From Cocleimonas sp. (GTDB lineage: Bacteria > Pseudomonadota > Gammaproteobacteria > Thiotrichales > Thiotrichaceae), in assembly GCA_023145485.1 (NCBI GenBank), contig JAGLDT010000312.1, positions 1 through 8,223 of the forward strand: 8,223 nucleotides of DNA, in the 5' to 3' direction. The translations under genes and the position numbers were made by a program. The notes under the pieces are model-generated. The model made no database searches. It worked only from the letters and a program-made list of their open reading frames with translations, and was not told the DNA's origin. Positions 6,909 through 8,223 of this stretch are shown in pieces. Each line of letters opens with the position of its first letter. Within the stretch, counting starts at the first letter, position 1.

Positions 6909-6994
6909 TGTATCAATTCGTTATAGTAGCAAACATGACTTTCTTGAATAAACTCTTGCAAAGAATCAGAAGAGGACACATTCATATTTGCCAT
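6902..6994 (-). CDS. Candidate 30-residue small protein between pheA and hisC
   Basis: I do not recognise this product. The frame begins with ATG at 6994, only 8 nt after the pheA stop, and has AAGGA (7000-7004) overlapping that stop with a 5-nt spacer, which is near ideal. It encodes 30 residues starting MANMNVSSSDSLQEF and ending in a Cys-Tyr-Tyr segment and His-Lys. No signal peptide or membrane segment is visible; residues 10-18 could form a short amphipathic helix. It stops 16 nt before hisC, which has no ribosome binding site of its own, so it could be a real microprotein, a translational coupler for hisC, or the remnant of a lost gene. Against it, a 30-codon frame in about 117 bp of AT-rich DNA is not rare and no homolog can be named. 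Confidence 0.38.
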   Translation of the reverse strand: MANMNVSSSDSLQEFIQESHVCYYNELIHK

Positions 6995-6999
6995 ACATT

Positions 7000-7004
7000 T
7001 CCTT
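7000..7004 (-). promoter_or_regulatory. Shine-Dalgarno-like site overlapping the pheA stop codon
   Basis: AAGGA on the minus strand sits 5 nt before the ATG of the small ORF and shares two bases with the TAA of pheA (7003-7005). Such a position favours re-initiation by ribosomes finishing pheA. It is the main evidence that the small ORF is translated. Confidence 0.45.
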
Positions 7005-8109
7005 ACAGAATTGCCTTAGGATAAGAACCTAGCACACGAATTAACTCTGCTTCTTGCTCTAATTCCACTAAAGCAGCTTGTACACTTTCATGATCAGCAT
7101 GCCCATCAATATCCATAAAAAAGAGGTATTCCCAATTAGTGTCCTTAGAGGGGCGCGATTCAATACGCGTCATATCCAAACCATAATTTTTTAACGGCTT
7201 TAAAAGACGATACAAAGCCCCTGATCTATTTTTTGCAGAAATTAATAAGGTTGTTTTATCCTCTCCGCTGGGTTCAATTTTTTGATCGCCAATGACTAGA
7301 AAACGAGTAGTATTATTGGGGTTATCTTCAATATTTTCTTGTAGCGTGTGCAATTTATACAGCTCTGCCGCAACCTGCCCTGCAATTGCGGACGCATTGT
7401 GCTCCGCTTGCACTCTACGCGCACCTTCTGAATTACTAGAAACAGAAAGACGCTCTGCATTAGGGACATTCGCATCTAACCATACGCGACATTGTGCTAA
7501 CGATTGCTGATGTCCGTAAACCGTTTTTATTTCGTTATAGGTCAAAGCATTGGAATGACACATCAAGCTATGATGAATCGGCAGGTGGATTTCACCGCAA
7601 ATTTTTAACGGTGATTGTACGAACAAATCAAGCGTATGAGAGACAACGCCTTCAGTAGAATTTTCAATTGGTACTACGCCATAATCAACCGTACCCATTT
7701 CAACCTCACGGAACACCTGTGAAATAGTAGCAAGTGATAGCATTTTCACCCCATCACTAAAATGCTTTTGCGCTGCCCCCTGGGTATAACTGCCTTCAGG
7801 ACCAAGATAAGCAATGCGCAAGCACTGTTCTAAACCAAGACATGAAGAAATAATAGAACGATAAATACGGGTAACTTGCTGATCTTTAAGTGGCCCTTGA
7901 TTAATATCCACCATACGACGCAGTATCTGCGCCTCACGCTCAGGCCGATAAAAGTTAATATCTATTTCACCCGCCTTACGTTTTACTTTACCGACTAACT
8001 CCGCACACTTAGCCCGTTCAGAAAGCAATTCCAGAATTTTTGTATCAAGAGAATCAATACGTTTTCGTATATCTAAGAGGGTTATTTCAGGTAAAGTACC
8101 ATCGCTCAT
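7003..8109 (-). CDS. pheA: Bifunctional chorismate mutase / prephenate dehydratase (P-protein)
   Basis: It converts chorismate to prephenate and then to phenylpyruvate, the committed route to phenylalanine. The 368 residues contain an AroQ-type chorismate mutase (about 8-92, LLDIRKRIDSLD and the following helix), then a prephenate dehydratase domain (about 97-275) with YLGPEGSYTQ (101-110), PIENSTEGVV (147-156), HQQSLAQC (200-207) and NTTRF (266-270) carrying the catalytic Thr, T268. A C-terminal ACT domain (about 285-365) has GAL (297-299) and ESRP (317-320), the Phe-binding motifs, so allosteric inhibition by phenylalanine is expected. Length and order match proteobacterial P-proteins. A GGTGG (8116-8120) 6 nt before the ATG is a moderate ribosome binding site. 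It is the first recognised gene of the aromatic block and supplies the mutase activity that TyrA, with no mutase domain, needs. Confidence 0.96.
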   Translation of the reverse strand: MSDGTLPEITLLDIRKRIDSLDTKILELLSERAKCAELVGKVKRKAGEIDINFYRPEREAQILRRMVDINQGPLKDQQVTRIYRSIISSCLGLEQCLRIAYLGPEGSYTQGAAQKHFSDGVKMLSLATISQVFREVEMGTVDYGVVPIENSTEGVVSHTLDLFVQSPLKICGEIHLPIHHSLMCHSNALTYNEIKTVYGHQQSLAQCRVWLDANVPNAERLSVSSNSEGARRVQAEHNASAIAGQVAAELYKLHTLQENIEDNPNNTTRFLVIGDQKIEPSGEDKTTLLISAKNRSGALYRLLKPLKNYGLDMTRIESRPSKDTNWEYLFFMDIDGHADHESVQAALVELEQEAELIRVLGSYPKAIL

Positions 8110-8145
8110 TCATAGCCACCAGTTGGAAAACAGACAAGGTTGCTA

Positions 8146-8151
8146 ATTATA
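8146..8151 (-). promoter_or_regulatory. Candidate -10 element of the pheA operon
   Basis: The minus strand carries a perfect TATAAT 36 nt before the pheA ATG, inside the small inverted repeat GCTA-TAAT-TAGC (8142-8153). No good -35 hexamer lies 16-18 nt upstream, and the base pattern before it is not a TGN extension. In AT-rich DNA the hexamer alone is weak evidence. If real, transcription would start near 8139 with a leader of about 30 nt. Confidence 0.35.
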
Positions 8152-8160
8152 GCCTAAATT

Positions 8161-8223
8161 TTATAAGTCTTGGGAAGGCAAGCGAAAAAAGACAGAAGCG
8201 TCAACTACCCCTGAGCTAAAGAC
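8161..8223 (-). CDS. Possible C-terminal end of an unidentified upstream gene (5' part outside the window)
   Basis: Only one of the three minus-strand frames stays open from the right edge: it gives 20 residues ending in LPSQDL and a TAA at 8161-8163, 51 nt before pheA. The residues look protein-like but are too few to name. In related operons serC precedes pheA, and the tail does not resemble SerC as I know it. A stretch this short is open by chance fairly often, so this could equally be intergenic DNA. Confidence 0.28.
   Translation of the reverse strand, partial: VFSSGVVDASVFFRLPSQDL

Noticed and set aside
6886..6994. Attenuator-type leader peptide controlling hisC
   Set aside because: The small ORF has only scattered His, Tyr and Phe codons (one Tyr-Tyr pair), and no terminator/antiterminator hairpin with a T-run lies before hisC.
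6935..7024. Plus-strand 29-codon ORF antisense to the small ORF and the pheA 3' end
   Set aside because: It has no ribosome binding site, opposes the operon and overlaps pheA codons; the minus-strand small ORF has far better start signals.
8205..8219. tRNA-like D-arm text (TTAGCTCAGGGGTAG on the minus strand)
   Set aside because: The following bases do not close the D stem, and no anticodon or T arm (GTTCRA) follows; it is more likely coding or chance.

Overview
This is an AT-leaning bacterial chromosome segment carrying mostly housekeeping genes, almost certainly from a gammaproteobacterium. The clues are a pheA–hisC–tyrA–aroA block, which follows the aromatic 'supraoperon' order known from pseudomonads and methanotrophic gammaproteobacteria, together with a RhlE-type helicase and a PNPase of proteobacterial type. 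A Methylococcales- or Thiotrichales-like lineage is my guess; nothing in the window fixes the genus.

Layout. Bases 1-794 (+) are the 3' end of pnp: the end of the second RNase PH core, then the KH and S1 domains. A GNRA-looped hairpin flanked by A and T runs (822-855) separates it from everything else, which lies on the minus strand, and can serve as a shared terminator for pnp and rhlE. Reading the minus strand from the right edge there are: about 20 codons of a possible unidentified upstream gene (8161-8223); a candidate promoter; pheA (chorismate mutase/prephenate dehydratase, 7003-8109); a candidate 30-codon small ORF (6902-6994); hisC (5755-6885); tyrA (4853-5707); aroA (3518-4828); a 172-bp gap with a candidate promoter; a secreted ankyrin-repeat protein (2200-3345); and rhlE (877-2178).

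How the genes work together. AroA makes EPSP, the precursor of chorismate. PheA turns chorismate into prephenate and phenylpyruvate. TyrA turns prephenate into 4-hydroxyphenylpyruvate. HisC-type aminotransferases can transaminate both keto acids, so the four genes form a near-complete branch to Phe and Tyr. PNPase and RhlE are both RNA-turnover proteins and end tail to tail. The ankyrin gene is the least expected member: it sits where cmk-rpsA would follow aroA in the classical supraoperon, and it precedes rhlE by only 21 nt.

No mobile element, CRISPR array or rRNA/tRNA gene was found, and no recognisable defence or new multi-gene system. The items most worth a second look are the small ORF between pheA and hisC, which has a well-placed Shine-Dalgarno site, the lack of such a site for hisC itself, and the exported ankyrin protein with its two C-terminal cysteines.
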